DNA of 64,000 nt, from positions 69,848,058 through 69,912,057 of the forward strand of contig NC_092635.1 of assembly GCF_039555335.1 (NCBI RefSeq). The letters are read 5' to 3'. The DNA comes from Amphiura filiformis. Lineage: Eukaryota; Echinodermata; Ophiuroidea; Amphilepidida; Amphiuridae. Below are more model-generated notes on this DNA. The model ran no database searches, had not been told where the DNA came from, and worked only from the letters and a program-made list of their open reading frames with translations. Positions within the stretch are counted from its first letter, which is position 1. The DNA itself is not shown here.

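Overview
The window is eukaryotic genomic DNA, AT-rich and full of introns. It lies inside one very large gene on the minus strand. I read 72 internal exons between 9 and the right edge, about 11.4 kb of coding sequence or roughly 3,800 residues. All exons have GT-AG boundaries and compatible phases, and neither the start codon nor the stop codon is in the window. The product is a giant extracellular cadherin-repeat protein that I cannot assign to a named family member. Transcription runs from high to low coordinates. The organism is most likely a marine invertebrate, perhaps an echinoderm or hemichordate, judging from the dense short palindromic elements and CR1/L2-type LINE remnants. That taxonomic guess is weak.

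From 51 kb down to 9 kb the gene is a tandem series of 16 four-exon modules, which I call U1 to U16 in transcript order. Each module has exon classes D, A, B and C, and the last B exon (U16) is a hybrid. A partial module U0 lies upstream at 60.8-64 kb, beyond a 9.8 kb intron. D+A+B encodes one fairly ordinary cadherin repeat. B+C+D of the next module encodes a divergent cadherin-like repeat. The protein therefore alternates two domain types, about 220 residues per pair, giving 34 complete domains plus one partial domain. U2-U9 are nearly identical in exons and introns, with a genomic period of about 1.5 kb, so they arose by recent tandem amplification. U10 is close to them, and U11-U16 are old and diverged. 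At 7.5 kb the gene changes to ordinary cadherin repeats with a different exon layout and intact calcium motifs.

The calcium motifs alternate. Joints from an ordinary to a divergent domain keep the DxND(E/N)CP linker and the following DxD. Joints from a divergent to an ordinary domain have lost both. Each divergent domain is bracketed by an invariant pair of cysteines. I infer a chain with alternating stiff and flexible joints.

The introns hold the other contents. One palindromic MITE family has more than a dozen copies, several directly beside splice donors. There is a mariner-type element with a decayed transposase, a 5'-truncated L2/CR1-like LINE and two other LINE fragments. There are several foldback elements, a Helentron-like element with eight ~147-bp tandem units, tRNA-like/SINE sequences and microsatellites. 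The 51-60.8 kb intron contains no gene that I can recognise.
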